A DNA stretch of 64,000 nt, from positions 248,001 to 312,000 of the forward strand of contig NW_003314296.1 of assembly GCF_000143415.4 (NCBI RefSeq). Reading direction: 5' to 3'. Source of the DNA: Selaginella moellendorffii (lineage: Eukaryota; Streptophyta; Lycopodiopsida; Selaginellales; Selaginellaceae). The notes under the pieces were generated by a model. That model was given only the letters and a program-made list of their open reading frames with translations, had not been told where the DNA came from and searched no databases. Of the stretch, positions 1 through 12,834 are shown piece after piece. The position numbers and the translations under genes were made by a program. Each line of letters begins with the position of its first letter. Position 1 is the stretch's first letter.

Positions 1-1099
<1,099 letters not shown>

Positions 1100-2397
1100 T
1101 CAGCCATTAGGCCATATAAATGTATGAATATTGGTTTGTTTTTGTTTCTTATGAATTTTTTTAAAGAATAAAGCACTAATAAATAATAAATAATATATTC
1201 ATTAACTGAGTGCATTGTATTCAATTATCCAATTAAATATATCAATTAAATTAAACTAGTAAATATTTATCTCTAAAATTCTAATTTTCAAATATATATG
1301 GTGATAATATATGAAAATGTCATCTTAATTATAAAAATTTAGTAATATAAAAAAATTAGATATGTACTATACGAAATTACATTTTTTATGCAAGTGTTTA
1401 TTTGGCACCCATCAAATATTGTTGTTAAGTTTAATTCAAGAAATGTTTTAAATATTTTGCAATTTATATTTATCAATAGATACACGGTATAGTTTAGTAA
1501 TAATGAATTGGGTTACACTAGTTTTTCTTTTTTTAAGAATAATCTACATAATATTTACATATTTTATCATATTTTTAATTTATTTTTTCTAAATATGATT
1601 AAAACACCTATCTTGATTAAGAATGAAGTTTTAAAATTAAGAATATATATTCACTTGATTGTTCAACTTTTTGTTAATTGTAATTACTTCTTGGACTAAC
1701 TTAGAATCAATTTTGCTTAAAGCTTACATTTAAATTAGGCTATTTAAATTCTAACTATATATATGACAGTATTATGTGTAAACTTGTGGCAATGAATGCA
1801 TAGAGCTTATGTGTCCCAACTTGGTACAATAGGTCTATGTGCTCAAGGTGATCCACTATATTCAACAACAGCTACTAAGTTGATTTGCATTATGGATCTG
1901 AAAGTTATTAACTATGGGGCTGATTCATTAATAGATAAAATTTGTCAGGAGTTTCCTTGTGGCCAATGTAAGAAGTACTCGATGGATGATCCCTTAGCAA
2001 GGGACTTTGGCAATGGTCTTGATGTTGCAGAAAATAAATTTAGTGAAGGTATAATATGTAGGCAGGTTTCTATGGTGCATGTGTCAATGAGGATTCAAAG
2101 CAATTGCTGAAAAACTGTTGCTTATCCTATTCTTCCTGGTGGAATATACAAGTATATTCTAGGTAGATTTGGCTTTGTCAACTTTGACGTTCTGTACTAG
2201 TCGTGTTTTTAATTTCCCACGCTTACGTGCCGTGAACAGACAAGCCTTGAGTGTACATATACAAGAAGACGTTCAGTTCATGTATAGCAGTATCTCTTTG
2301 CAAGATCTTGTGCATTGTTCTCTTCTCAATTCTTCTCACCTCCTTGCATATGGAAGCAATCCATGCTACAACTTGCCTGATCGCGTAGCAAAGCTCT
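1100..2397. other. AT-rich intergenic region
   Basis: Very AT-rich stretch after the P450. A 104-codon open frame at 1796-2110 (plus) has ordinary amino-acid composition and a CxxCxKY segment, but I recognise no domain, splice context or neighbour for it. It may be a decayed transposon piece. Nothing else is supported here. Confidence 0.4.
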
Positions 2398-2741
2398 GTG
2401 CAATACTTCACAGCAGCTCAATTTGAGGTCGCAGCTGCAGATATTTGTAACCGGGGGCGAAGCGATGTTACAAGAGATTATGGTGAGGCCCCTGCTTCAA
2501 GTCCTTCCAGGCCGGGTCCCCTCAGAAGAAAAATTCAAGCGCATTACCATGGTACCAACAGACGATACTGCTGGGTATGATAGTTTTTACGTTGAAATTT
2601 TCTTAATTATGTGTTTTGTAGGATGCTTTCCACAACATTATCAGCCAATGCTTCCAGAACGAGAGGCGGAGTGGTGGTTCTTGGGACTGGGTTTCGGGAA
2701 ATGTGGAGGAACATTACTACATAAGAGCTTATCTCGATTGA
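2398..2741 (+). CDS. Possible small two-exon gene, unrecognised
   Basis: A plausible two-exon reading: exon 2398-2574, donor GT at 2575, a 47-nt intron ending TTTTGTAG at 2621, and exon 2622-2741 ending in TGA. The join is in phase 0 and gives a basic protein of about 98 residues whose second exon has a balanced, protein-like composition (DAFHNIISQCFQNERR...). Other frames through the second exon are also open for 30-50 codons, so the frame choice is uncertain. No family is recognised. It could be the 3' end of a longer gene whose earlier exons I cannot place, or chance. Confidence 0.25.
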
Positions 2742-2867
2742 GTAGCAACTTATATTGTTTTCACGAGTTTAATAAAAGCAAGAATTATGACGATTTGAGA
2801 CGGAAGTAGCGCCGCGCTTAGAATCCAGCGTCCACCGCTGCGATCAGGGCAGTGATTCGAGGAGGCG

Positions 2868-2900
2868 ATGGAAGAAGTTCCAAAACCTATTCTTCCTTGA
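2868..2900 (+). promoter_or_regulatory. Upstream ORF (10 codons) before the PPR start
   Basis: ATG at 2868 opens a 10-codon frame ending in TGA at 2898-2900, 11 nt before the ATG chosen for the PPR protein and in another frame. If the transcript starts upstream of 2868, a scanning ribosome would meet it first, so it could lower translation of the PPR. No direct evidence for the transcript start is visible. Confidence 0.4.
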
Positions 2901-2911
2901 TCGATCCTTTT

Positions 2912-5320
2912 ATGCGAGGAAGCCCGCGATCGAGGCCTCATCGCTGCTGCGTCAATTGGATCGCCCAGTCCCGGCGCTGGATCGCGGATGAAGCGCCCCG
3001 CTGCTTGGATTCCAGCGCCCACTGCATCGCCGTGATCAAGGACTGCCGGGACGCGCGCGCATTGGGCGATGGGCGGCGAATTCACGACGCAATCACGAAG
3101 AATGGCCTCGATCGCGACGCGCTGGTGGGGAATTTTCTCATCCAGATGTATGGGAGATGTGGCGCCGCCCAGGATGCTAGATCCGCGTTTGATCGCATCG
3201 CCCAGCCGACATCTTACTCGTGGAATTTGCTCCTCGCGGCATTTGCCCACAACGGGCATTTGCTGGAAGCTCAAACCATCTATAGGGCGATGCCATGGCC
3301 GGATACTGTGTCCGCGAATATCATGATCGCAGCCTATGGACAAAACGCTCGGCTCGATCTAGCGCTTGATCTGTTCTGGAAGAATCGAGACAGGGATCTT
3401 GTCTCTTGGAATTCGATGCTCGCGGCATTTGCCAAGAACGATCGCGGAGAAGAAGCGCTAGAGCTCTTCCGGGCTATGGATCTCGAGGGCTTCCAGCCCA
3501 ACAAGGTGAGCTTCGTGAGCCTTCTCCACGCGTGTTCTTCGATTAGATCCTTGAGCTTGGCGACTATCCGGATGATCCAGTGCCTGATGGCGCCGTATGG
3601 CTATGAAATCGATGTGATCCCCGCCACCGCGCTGCTAAATCTTTTTGGGCGATGCGGCGCCACCGCCGAGGCCAAGAGGATCTTCGATCGAATTCCATCG
3701 CCCAATGCGGTCTCGTGGACGACGATGCTGGTGCTGTTCTTGCGGAGTGGCGATCTCGCCAGCGCGATGGAGCTCTTCGATCGCATGCCCTGGAGAAGCG
3801 TCGTCTCCTGGAACGCGATGATCTCGGCGATGGCGGGCAGGGATCTGGCAGAGCCCAAGAAATTCTTCGATGCGATGCCCGCCTACGATAGCGTGTCTGT
3901 GAATTCGATGCTCGCGGCCTACTCCCACCATCCCGGAGAGATCGATCGAATGCGAGAGCTCTTCGACCGAATGTCGTGGCACAGGAACACGATCTCCTGG
4001 AACACGATGATCGCCGGCTACGCGCAAGCCGGGAACCTCCACGAATCGCTCGTGCTCTTCAAGACAATGCTGCTCCATGGCGAGACGGTGAATCAAATCA
4101 CCTTGGTGGCCATCATCGACGCCTGCGCCGCCGCGCCTGATCTCCACGAAGGCCGGAAGCTCCACGCCCTGGCCGCCGCGGAGCTAGGGTTCTTCACCGC
4201 CATAGCCAATGTTCTCATCAAGCTCTACACCAATTGCGAGAGACTGGAATATGCCAGGAACATTTTCGAATCCCTGGCGCGCCCTGACGTGGTGTCCGTG
4301 ACGGCCATGATCACCGCATACGGACGGATGGGATGTGCCCACGAGGCCAAGCGGATATTCGATGCCACGCTGGAGCACGACGTGATTACGTGGACCGCCA
4401 TCGTTGGCGCACTTGCCCAGAATGGGCATCTTGACCAAGCCGAGAACCTGTACGGCAGGATGCCCTTATGGGACCAAATGGCCAGCAACACTATGGTAGT
4501 AGCGTACGGGCAAAGCGGCCATTTAGATCAAGCTAAACAGCTCTTTGTAAAAATGCCCAAGAGAAACGCAGTAAGCTGCAACGCTCTAATCTCTGCATTT
4601 ACCGCTAATGGGCATCCGGAAGACGCTCTAAAGATGCTCCCTTTGATGGATCTCGAGGGCCAGGAACCCAACAAGATCACATTCCTCGCAATTATCGATG
4701 CCGCGGCCGTCAACGGTGCTGTCGCCGAGGCTCTGCTGGTCCACACGGCGGTCAACGAGTCCGGGCTCCTCCAGGAGCACACGGAGCTGGGGACGTCGCT
4801 GGTCAACATGTACGGCCGATGCGGCAGCGTTTTGACCGCCCACCGGGCATTCAACGCCATCTTGACCAAGTCGTATATCTCCTGGAACGCTGTGGTCACG
4901 GCATATGCCCAGAATGGGCATGCTGAGGTGGCGGGCGATCTCACCAGAGCCATGGAACTCCACGGCTACGTCTCAAACGAGGTTACTTTCCTCTCGAATC
5001 TGTTCGCGTGTAGCCACGCGGGGATGATCCAAGAAGCTTGGAACCTCTTCGTGTCGATGCAAAGTGACTATGGGATCACACCCCAGATGGATCACTACTG
5101 CTGCGTGGTTGATTTGCTTGGGCGATCCGGGACGATGGAGGAGGCGGGCGATTTGATCGGTAGCATGCCGATCGAGCCCAGCGTTGTGGGGTGGAAGACG
5201 CTGCTGGGAGCAAGCAGAGTTCACAGCGATGTCGGGCAAGGATTGGTGGCGAGTTGCAAGTGTGTTGATGAGAGTGATTCTTCGGTGTTTGCGTTGATGT
5301 CCAATGTGTATACAAACTGA
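2912..5320 (+). CDS. PLS-class pentatricopeptide repeat protein, no DYW domain
   Basis: Intronless 802-codon gene. The open frame reaches upstream to 2852, but the first in-frame ATG is 2912, which I take as the start. The first 50-60 residues are rich in R/S/P and poor in acids, compatible with an organelle transit peptide. The rest is a run of about 17 PPR-type helical hairpins with P, L and S spacing (repeated VSWNxMIxAYxxNG, EALxLFxxMxLEGxxPN). The end resembles an E1 motif (DHYCCVVDLLGRSG, then WKTLLGASRVHSD) and stops at ALMSNVYTN, so E2 and DYW are absent. PLS PPRs of this kind usually bind organellar RNA and take part in C-to-U editing, with the deaminase supplied in trans when DYW is missing. 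The target cannot be read from sequence. The protein is full-length and undamaged. Confidence 0.93.
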   Translation: MRGSPRSRPHRCCVNWIAQSRRWIADEAPRCLDSSAHCIAVIKDCRDARALGDGRRIHDAITKNGLDRDALVGNFLIQMYGRCGAAQDARSAFDRIAQPTSYSWNLLLAAFAHNGHLLEAQTIYRAMPWPDTVSANIMIAAYGQNARLDLALDLFWKNRDRDLVSWNSMLAAFAKNDRGEEALELFRAMDLEGFQPNKVSFVSLLHACSSIRSLSLATIRMIQCLMAPYGYEIDVIPATALLNLFGRCGATAEAKRIFDRIPSPNAVSWTTMLVLFLRSGDLASAMELFDRMPWRSVVSWNAMISAMAGRDLAEPKKFFDAMPAYDSVSVNSMLAAYSHHPGEIDRMRELFDRMSWHRNTISWNTMIAGYAQAGNLHESLVLFKTMLLHGETVNQITLVAIIDACAAAPDLHEGRKLHALAAAELGFFTAIANVLIKLYTNCERLEYARNIFESLARPDVVSVTAMITAYGRMGCAHEAKRIFDATLEHDVITWTAIVGALAQNGHLDQAENLYGRMPLWDQMASNTMVVAYGQSGHLDQAKQLFVKMPKRNAVSCNALISAFTANGHPEDALKMLPLMDLEGQEPNKITFLAIIDAAAVNGAVAEALLVHTAVNESGLLQEHTELGTSLVNMYGRCGSVLTAHRAFNAILTKSYISWNAVVTAYAQNGHAEVAGDLTRAMELHGYVSNEVTFLSNLFACSHAGMIQEAWNLFVSMQSDYGITPQMDHYCCVVDLLGRSGTMEEAGDLIGSMPIEPSVVGWKTLLGASRVHSDVGQGLVASCKCVDESDSSVFALMSNVYTN

Positions 5321-5416
5321 TTCCTTTCGAAACATCTATAGAAAATGAGAGATCAAAGGTCTGATTGAATGGAGCACGTACGATCACAGTTGTGATTATT
5401 TGTTGCACAGAAAGTG

Positions 5417-6266
5417 TCAAGCGTACTCCATCTTCTTTTCTTCCTCCTGCGAGATGCGCACCAGCGTGTAAGAAATCAACCTTCAACGAAAGTATTCGAA
5501 GAATCACAATGAAAGCTAGCTCAGAAAATCCAAAGCTTTTAGAAGAAACTCAAGACTCACCAAAAAAAGAAAGGAAAACCAATCCAAACCATCCCAACCA
5601 TCAAAGTGAAGGAGAAAAGAATTCCAAAGCTCTAGAACAAAGAATGTTGATACAAAGACCACAAGAACAACAAAGGTGAAAATCTCAAACAATTCCACCT
5701 TAAAAAGAATCACAGTGAAAGGTAAGCTCAGAAAATCACGAACCAAAACAAGAAACGTAAGACTCGCAAAAAGAAGAAGAAGAAGAAGAAAAAAATCCAT
5801 TCCAACCACGAAAACGAATGACAAAAATCCAAAGCTCTAGAACAAAGAAGAAGAAACCAAAACGCAAGAACAAAAAATTCCAAAGCTTTAGAACAAAGAA
5901 TGTTGCTATGGAAGAACACAAGGAAGAACAAACAAAGAAGAAATAGCATACCTTCTCTTTCCATCCCTTTGGGAGTGTTGGACCAGTGGCTTTGAAATTC
6001 GATCTTCGGCCCCATCCAGCATTCTTGGCAGCATCGAGGTACGCCACGGCCCATTTCCTGCAGTTCTTGAGGTGATTGACGCCTTCGCGCTGGTAGCACG
6101 CCCTCAACCTCTCCCGCAAAATCTTTGCCCGCTCAACCCCAATCCACTTCTCCCTTACAATCCAGTCGCGCATCTCGATGAATGCGATTGGATCGCCGTG
6201 TGGATCTGCCGGATCGAAGTTCTCCGGCGGATCCAAGTCGAATTCCACCTCGCCCTTGAAAACCAT
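5417..6266 (-). CDS. NDUFB10: NADH dehydrogenase (ubiquinone) 1 beta subcomplex subunit 10 (PDSW)
   Basis: Accessory subunit of the membrane arm of mitochondrial complex I. Exon 1 is 6266-5952 (105 codons, ATG at 6266) and exon 2 is 5446-5417, giving a 114-residue protein against about 106 in Arabidopsis. Family signatures are FDPADPHGDPIA, MRDWIVREKWI, ERAKILRERLRACY and REGVNHLKNCR, with the paired cysteines spaced C-x11-C. Exon 2 encodes only nine residues (EEEKKMEYA) before TGA. I infer it from a phase-0 donor (AAG|GTATGC) and acceptor (CTCGCAG|GAG). Reading through the donor instead gives a poly-Phe tail, so splicing is much more likely. The gene is head-to-head with the PPR-like gene starting at 6348. 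Confidence 0.9.
5499..5935. repeat. Degenerate direct repeats inside the NDUFB10 intron
   Basis: The single NDUFB10 intron (5447-5951, 505 nt) is far longer than other introns here. It holds repeated purine-rich units: CCAAAGCTYTAGAACAAAG occurs near 5621, 5828 and 5879 with a relative near 5530, and AAGAATCACARTGAAAG occurs near 5500 and 5705. This looks like an internal duplication of about 200 bp plus smaller copies. Confidence 0.7.
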
Positions 6267-6347
6267 GGCGCTGCCTACAATCCCGACGAAGAACCCTAAA
6301 ATTTCCAGAGCTTCAAAATATTTTTAGGGTTTTAGCGCGAGGCCTCG
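6267..6347. promoter_or_regulatory. Shared bidirectional promoter with telo-box motifs
   Basis: Only 81 bp separate the NDUFB10 ATG (minus) from the ATG of the mitochondrial PPR-like gene (plus). The spacer contains AACCCTAAAA near 6294 and TTTTTAGGGTTTTAG near 6324, which are telo-box (AAACCCTAA) type elements in opposite orientations. These are frequent in promoters of plant ribosomal and organelle-biogenesis genes. Co-regulation of the two genes is an inference. Confidence 0.55.
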
Positions 6348-8121
6348 ATGGCGCTCCGCCAGGCAATGCGGCTTCTGGTCCGGCGCTGCGATCGCTCGCC
6401 ATTGCTCCCAGCTCGCTCCATTGCTGCGCATTTCGCTACTGCTACGGGTAAGCTGTTTATACCGCGATCGCGAGGCAATGCTCGTGTTTTCTTCTCGTCG
6501 ATCGCAGGAGGCACGCGATCTAAGCCTAAAGAAGACGCTGCTCCCTTGACTCGTGAGGAGAGGAAGAAGAAATACGCGAAATTCGAAGGTTTTGTGAATA
6601 CTTTTCATTTTTCTTTTGTTCTTACGAGATGTTTTTCTCTGTTTCCCGAGTGACTAACTATGATTTTGCAGAGAAGGATTTGATTATCCCGGATCCAAAT
6701 CCTGCTACCGAGGCCGTGCAAGAAATGTATGACAAGATGATGCTCCAGATGTCGAAAGGAGACACTTTCTCAAAGGCTGATCTTTTCGAGCTCTTCCATG
6801 CGTGTAAAACTCGAGCCGATATCAATCTCTGCCTCAAGCTCTTGGAGCGGCTTCACAAGTTTGTAAGTTCCTCGCATTTCAGCTGAAGTGTTCTTCTCTT
6901 TTATCATTTCTCTGACGGTTATTGACAATTCTGTAGTACAGAGGGCCGCGCAGCTCAAAGTTTTCCGAAACTTCAACGCAGATATATCAGAGCTTGTAGC
7001 GAAAGCATTCACCCAAATAAACGAGCCAAAGTACGGTGAGTGCGAAATATATTCTGATGTGGAGTGTATCTGACATCGTTTTTTTGCTCTATTAGCGTTA
7101 CGAGTTTTCACTAGGTACAATCGATTCGGGCTGACTCCCGACATTAAGGCGTCTCACAAGTTGCTGGTATCTAGCATGTTTTTTGTTTGATACGTGGTTA
7201 ACAGCGAAGTTTTCGTGTAGGAATACGCCAGCGACAAGTTTGATATTGGGCTTTCGTTTGATATCCTGAGGCACATGCGTGAGAACTCACAGAGGCCAAA
7301 TGCCGATTCAGCACATCTGTTTATAAAGTTTGGAACCGACTTTCTTTCTTTTCCTTCTAACGTGTGGTTCCGTCTCAGGCAAGGGATGAAAACCAAAAGG
7401 GCAGTGGTATTTCTCGACGTCGCAAGGGAGTTCCATCTCAACGACGTTCAACTCTATCCTGCTACCTACGATATATGCCTCGTCTGTGCTGCAAATGCAG
7501 GTAAAATAGCTGCATTTCTAATTGTCAGAAACAAATTTTCGTCTGCAGGAAGAGCGAAAGATGTCATGGAAATTCAAAAGTATCGAGAACAATACAAGAT
7601 ACCTCCTTCTCCATCGAGTACCTTCTCTTTAGCAAAAGTAAGCGCCTTGTTTCGTCCTTCTGTGTGCCAACACTGTCAGCTCCGCAGGCACTTCTTCTCA
7701 AGGCAAAACCAGAAGACGCTGCGAAGCTTATACACGAAGAGTGCAAGGTAAACAATCTCAGTGCAAGTGTAAAAAAATCACCTGTTCGAAATACTTTTCT
7801 CAGGACGAGGAGGTTTTGGGAAAATATATCAAAAGCATGGTCAGACTGTGGCCAGTAAAGCTTGCTACATGCCACACGGGCTCCAGGAAAAGTGCAAAGG
7901 TACTCAAAAGTAGACATTCGTTTTTTTCGTGTACCAACAAGATAACTTCTGGACAGAGCTCCATGCGCTTCGTGAGGGACATGCTGGTAAAGATGCTGGG
8001 CTCCCTCTCCAGCTTAGGTGTCAAAGTGGACATCGACATCGAGCAAAACTTTGGAGCGGCCAAAGGATCAGGTGACAAGTACGAGTTTTGTTTTGGCGAA
8101 GCCAAAGCCGAAGCCGCATAG
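6348..8121 (+). CDS. Mitochondrial PPR-like protein
   Basis: Ten-exon gene: 6348-6588, 6672-6862, 6942-7035, 7096-7166, 7221-7318, 7379-7500, 7549-7637, 7688-7747, 7804-7899 and 7957-8121. All junctions are GT/AG and in phase. The N-terminus (MALRQAMRLLVRR..., rich in R, A and S) looks like a mitochondrial presequence. The body is alpha-helical with PPR-like hairpins (ALRVFTRYNRFGLTPDIK, YDICLVCAANAGRAKDVM), but without the strict 35-residue array of the neighbouring PLS protein. The C-terminus is a charged tail ending EAKAEAA. It may match the conserved plant mitochondrial PPR protein typified by Arabidopsis At4g35850, but I cannot align it. Conserved single-copy style and pairing with a complex I subunit suggest a housekeeping mitochondrial role. 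It converges on the methylesterase gene with 87 bp between stops. Confidence 0.75.
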
Positions 8122-8208
8122 AGATATCCTTCCGGTAGATCGAGAGAGAAAAAGAGAGTGAGAACTTTTTTACTTGACTTTCTTCAGTTGGTCCTCTTCT
8201 CTTCCAGA

Positions 8209-9635
8209 TTAGCTGTGAGCTATCTCAACGAGTGCTCTGTGGAGAGACTGAGGCTTCGAAAAGAATGGCGAATGGTCGCTGCCTTTCACTTTGAAAACGC
8301 GCTCCGGAGGATTCCCGGCCACAATGCGGTGTTGCAATTCGCTTGTCAAGGCATTGTCATCCGGGGTCTCCACGAAGAAGCGCCGTACCGTGCCGTACTT
8401 GTCTTGGGTGAGAACCAGCCTTTCAAGGACGGGAGCAAACGGTATAGGCCGCAAGGAAACCGATGCCAAAGCGACGTCCTACACACGCAGGCAATTAAGT
8501 AGAGCCAGATTTTCTTTTTGGTTCTAACATAAGAGGCTGGATGGAGAGGTACCTTTGCAGGACTGCGGTTGAAAAAGAGCTCTTTGACAGCGCTCCTGTC
8601 GAAAGCGAGCGCCGTGGGTGCGTTTGATTCCCCGTTTGCGTACGTGAAGATTTGTGCCTGGAGGAGTAGATCTGCCGGGCTCATGAGCTGCAGCAACAGA
8701 CAAGAAGAGAGAAAAGGAAAGGCATCGTTCGTCGTTATAGTACTTCTCGGGAAATTCGGTGTAAGCAAAAGAAAATTTCTCTGTTCTAACCTTATGTGTA
8801 GTACCTCTACTGCAAAGACATCGAAGGCTCGCTGGGAGTTTGTCGGCATGGCAGCGGCAACGAAGATGGCTTTCGAGATCTTGCTGGGATACCACTCCAT
8901 CGCGTGAGAGACGCATGCTCCTCCAAAGTCATGGCCGACCAAGATCACCTATGGCAGTTACACACGAACCAAGAAGAAGAAAAGCTTGAGAACGAACAAA
9001 GCAAGAGGAGTAAAGGAACCTTTTCTCCCTGTGGAAGACTGCCGAGGAAATCCGATAGAGGCTTGGCGTACTGCGAGAGACTGGTGACGCAATTTGGATC
9101 TGTGGATTCAATGCCGGAGGCTGTGAGATCGATGGCGGTGGCTGCGAATCCAGCCTCCTCCAGCAGCGCGATGGACTTGTACCAGCACCAGGCACCATAG
9201 CCGCCACCGTGGACGAGAACAAAGTGCGTGGTCTCAATGGACACGAGATCCGGACGCTGTAAAACAACACACCGAAAGACAAGAGGCTGGAAGTCAGGAA
9301 ACCAAGGAAGATGAACTGTTTACCTCGAGAAATTGGTGTGGTGGGAGCTCCGGATCGGCCAGCGAGCGAGGCCTGGCGCTGGAGCTTCTGGCAAAGCCTC
9401 CCTTTCGGTGGAGAGCAGCAGCAGCGGCAGTATCGTTGTAGCGCTGGGACATTGCTCGCCCGACTTTCTGCTGCTGGTGGAAGAGGGCCAGCGCCAGGGC
9501 CTGCTGCTGCTGGAGCAATTCCTCCTCCAATCTGGCCCTGCTCTTGGCCTTTTTGCTGGAGGAGGATCTGGTCGATTTGATCTGGGAGTCCGTGACGCTC
9601 TTGTTGTTGGCCATACAAGTCAACTGGTTTCCCAT
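8209..9635 (-). CDS. MES: Methylesterase-like alpha/beta hydrolase, MES11-type, with Asp at the nucleophile position
   Basis: Five exons: 9635-9324, 9256-9020, 8948-8805, 8687-8553 and 8478-8209, giving 365 residues. The N-terminal ~100 residues match the chloroplast-type MES11-15 subgroup: MGNQLTC (also an N-myristoylation/palmitoylation-like start), a Ser/Lys-rich stretch, then Gln/Ala-rich LLQQQQALALAL and SMSQR-like segments. The hydrolase core begins at about residue 115 (HFVLVHGGGYGAWCWYK, oxyanion-hole region). The nucleophile elbow, normally GHSxGG, reads VGHDFGG with Asp at residue 190. The acid (D316 in TPDD) and the base (H345 in KGSDHSPFFSKP) are present. MES enzymes cleave methyl esters of auxin, jasmonate or salicylate; with Asp instead of Ser this may be a changed or lost activity. 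Upstream ATGs in frame exist, but MGN at 9635 is the family-like start. Confidence 0.9.
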
Positions 9636-10467
9636 CTCTCTCTCGCAGCCTCGATCGCGGCCACCACCACCACCTGTGACTGAGTGTGTCACTGACCTCT
9701 CAAGGATCTTCGTTTTTCCCTTCTCTCAAGCAAGCTCCAGTGAATAGTAACCATTCCGAGGAAATGGATCCACCTGGACGAAGAAAACAAGACCAACTCC
9801 ATCGTAAGTACCGCCCACGAATGCAAAGAAAGCAATCAAAGAAAAAGATCAAGGAAAGAGCCATGAGCTTGCAAAGATTTAAACAATCTATAGTATAACT
9901 CCCATGGCGATAACAGGGACACTCCTAAACCGTGTATAACTCTCACCAACGTTTTTAACTCTAGCAATCACTCGCTCAGGGAAAGTCAACGTGCAAGCAC
10001 TAAAAGAAAGAACCAAACGAGTTTTTTTTGTTCTTCCTGCCATTCCTACCTTTCACTCACTCACGAGCGAAATTTTGCTTTCTTCCTCGCGATCAACTTG
10101 CGTCGTCGCGTCGTGGCTCTCCAGCAAGGAGAAAGAATAGAGAAAAGGAAACTGTGCACAGACATGACTGGAAGGAGAAGCTTTAAAGATTTCTCGTACC
10201 TCAGGCTTAAATCCGGGGCCGCTGTCGTTGAAAATCCAAAGATCTGGAGCAAGGAACGCGTAGAAAGAAGCGGAATCGAATCGATCGTTCCATCGCCCTC
10301 TCGCGAAGAACACGAAAGGGCTTAACCCCGCATTAGGGCTTTTCAAAATAGATGCCAGGAGAATATACCCAATGTTACCGCCAAACGAATATACTACAGA
10401 ATCTTTATTGTTCATTGTGTTAAAAATCATAGTAACTATAGAGGAGAGATAAAAAATGTACAAACTC
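9636..10467. other. Intergenic: methylesterase 5' flank and AGD5 3' flank
   Basis: Both flanking genes are on the minus strand, so this holds the promoter/5'UTR of the methylesterase and the 3' end of the ArfGAP gene. Short open frames here show no domain or conserved motif. I see no further gene. Confidence 0.5.
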
Positions 10468-12535
<2,068 letters not shown>

Positions 12536-12834
12536 CGCTCACCGCCGTCGGTCGGCGCTCGCAGTCGCATACGCCACGGGAGCTGGAGATGGACAGATCG
12601 AGAGATCGATCGAGAGAAATGCGTCAAGATCTACAGCTCCTAGGAGCTCCACGACGGCGACAGGCACGGGCGCCCTCGCGTGCCAAAAACCCTAACCACT
12701 GACTCTACAGTCCTGCTGCCATTGCCAAACGAAACAACGCAAACCGACACGTGGCATGATCGCCGAGAGTCTGCTTTGTCGGCCGTCAGATTTGATTTAA
12801 TGGGCTTTTACATGGAATTAAGTTGTGAGAAATT
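12536..12834. other. AGD5 promoter region
   Basis: About 300 bp between the AGD5 start and the 3' end of the next minus-strand gene. It contains AAAACCCTAACC near 12690, a telo-box. No coding sequence is seen. Confidence 0.4.

Noticed and set aside
2852-2911. Earlier start of the PPR protein at 2852
   Set aside because: The codon at 2852 is GTG; the first in-frame ATG is 2912.
2750-3343. 197-codon minus-strand frame over the PPR start
   Set aside because: Antisense shadow of the GC-rich PPR gene, like the other minus frames at 3.6-5.3 kb.
5736-5951. NDUFB10 extension into a Phe-rich C-terminus
   Set aside because: It results from reading through a good splice donor into a pyrimidine-rich intron; the spliced nine-residue exon fits the family.
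8929-9618. 229-codon minus-strand frame over the methylesterase
   Set aside because: Frame-shifted shadow running through exon 1, an intron and exon 2 of the methylesterase gene.
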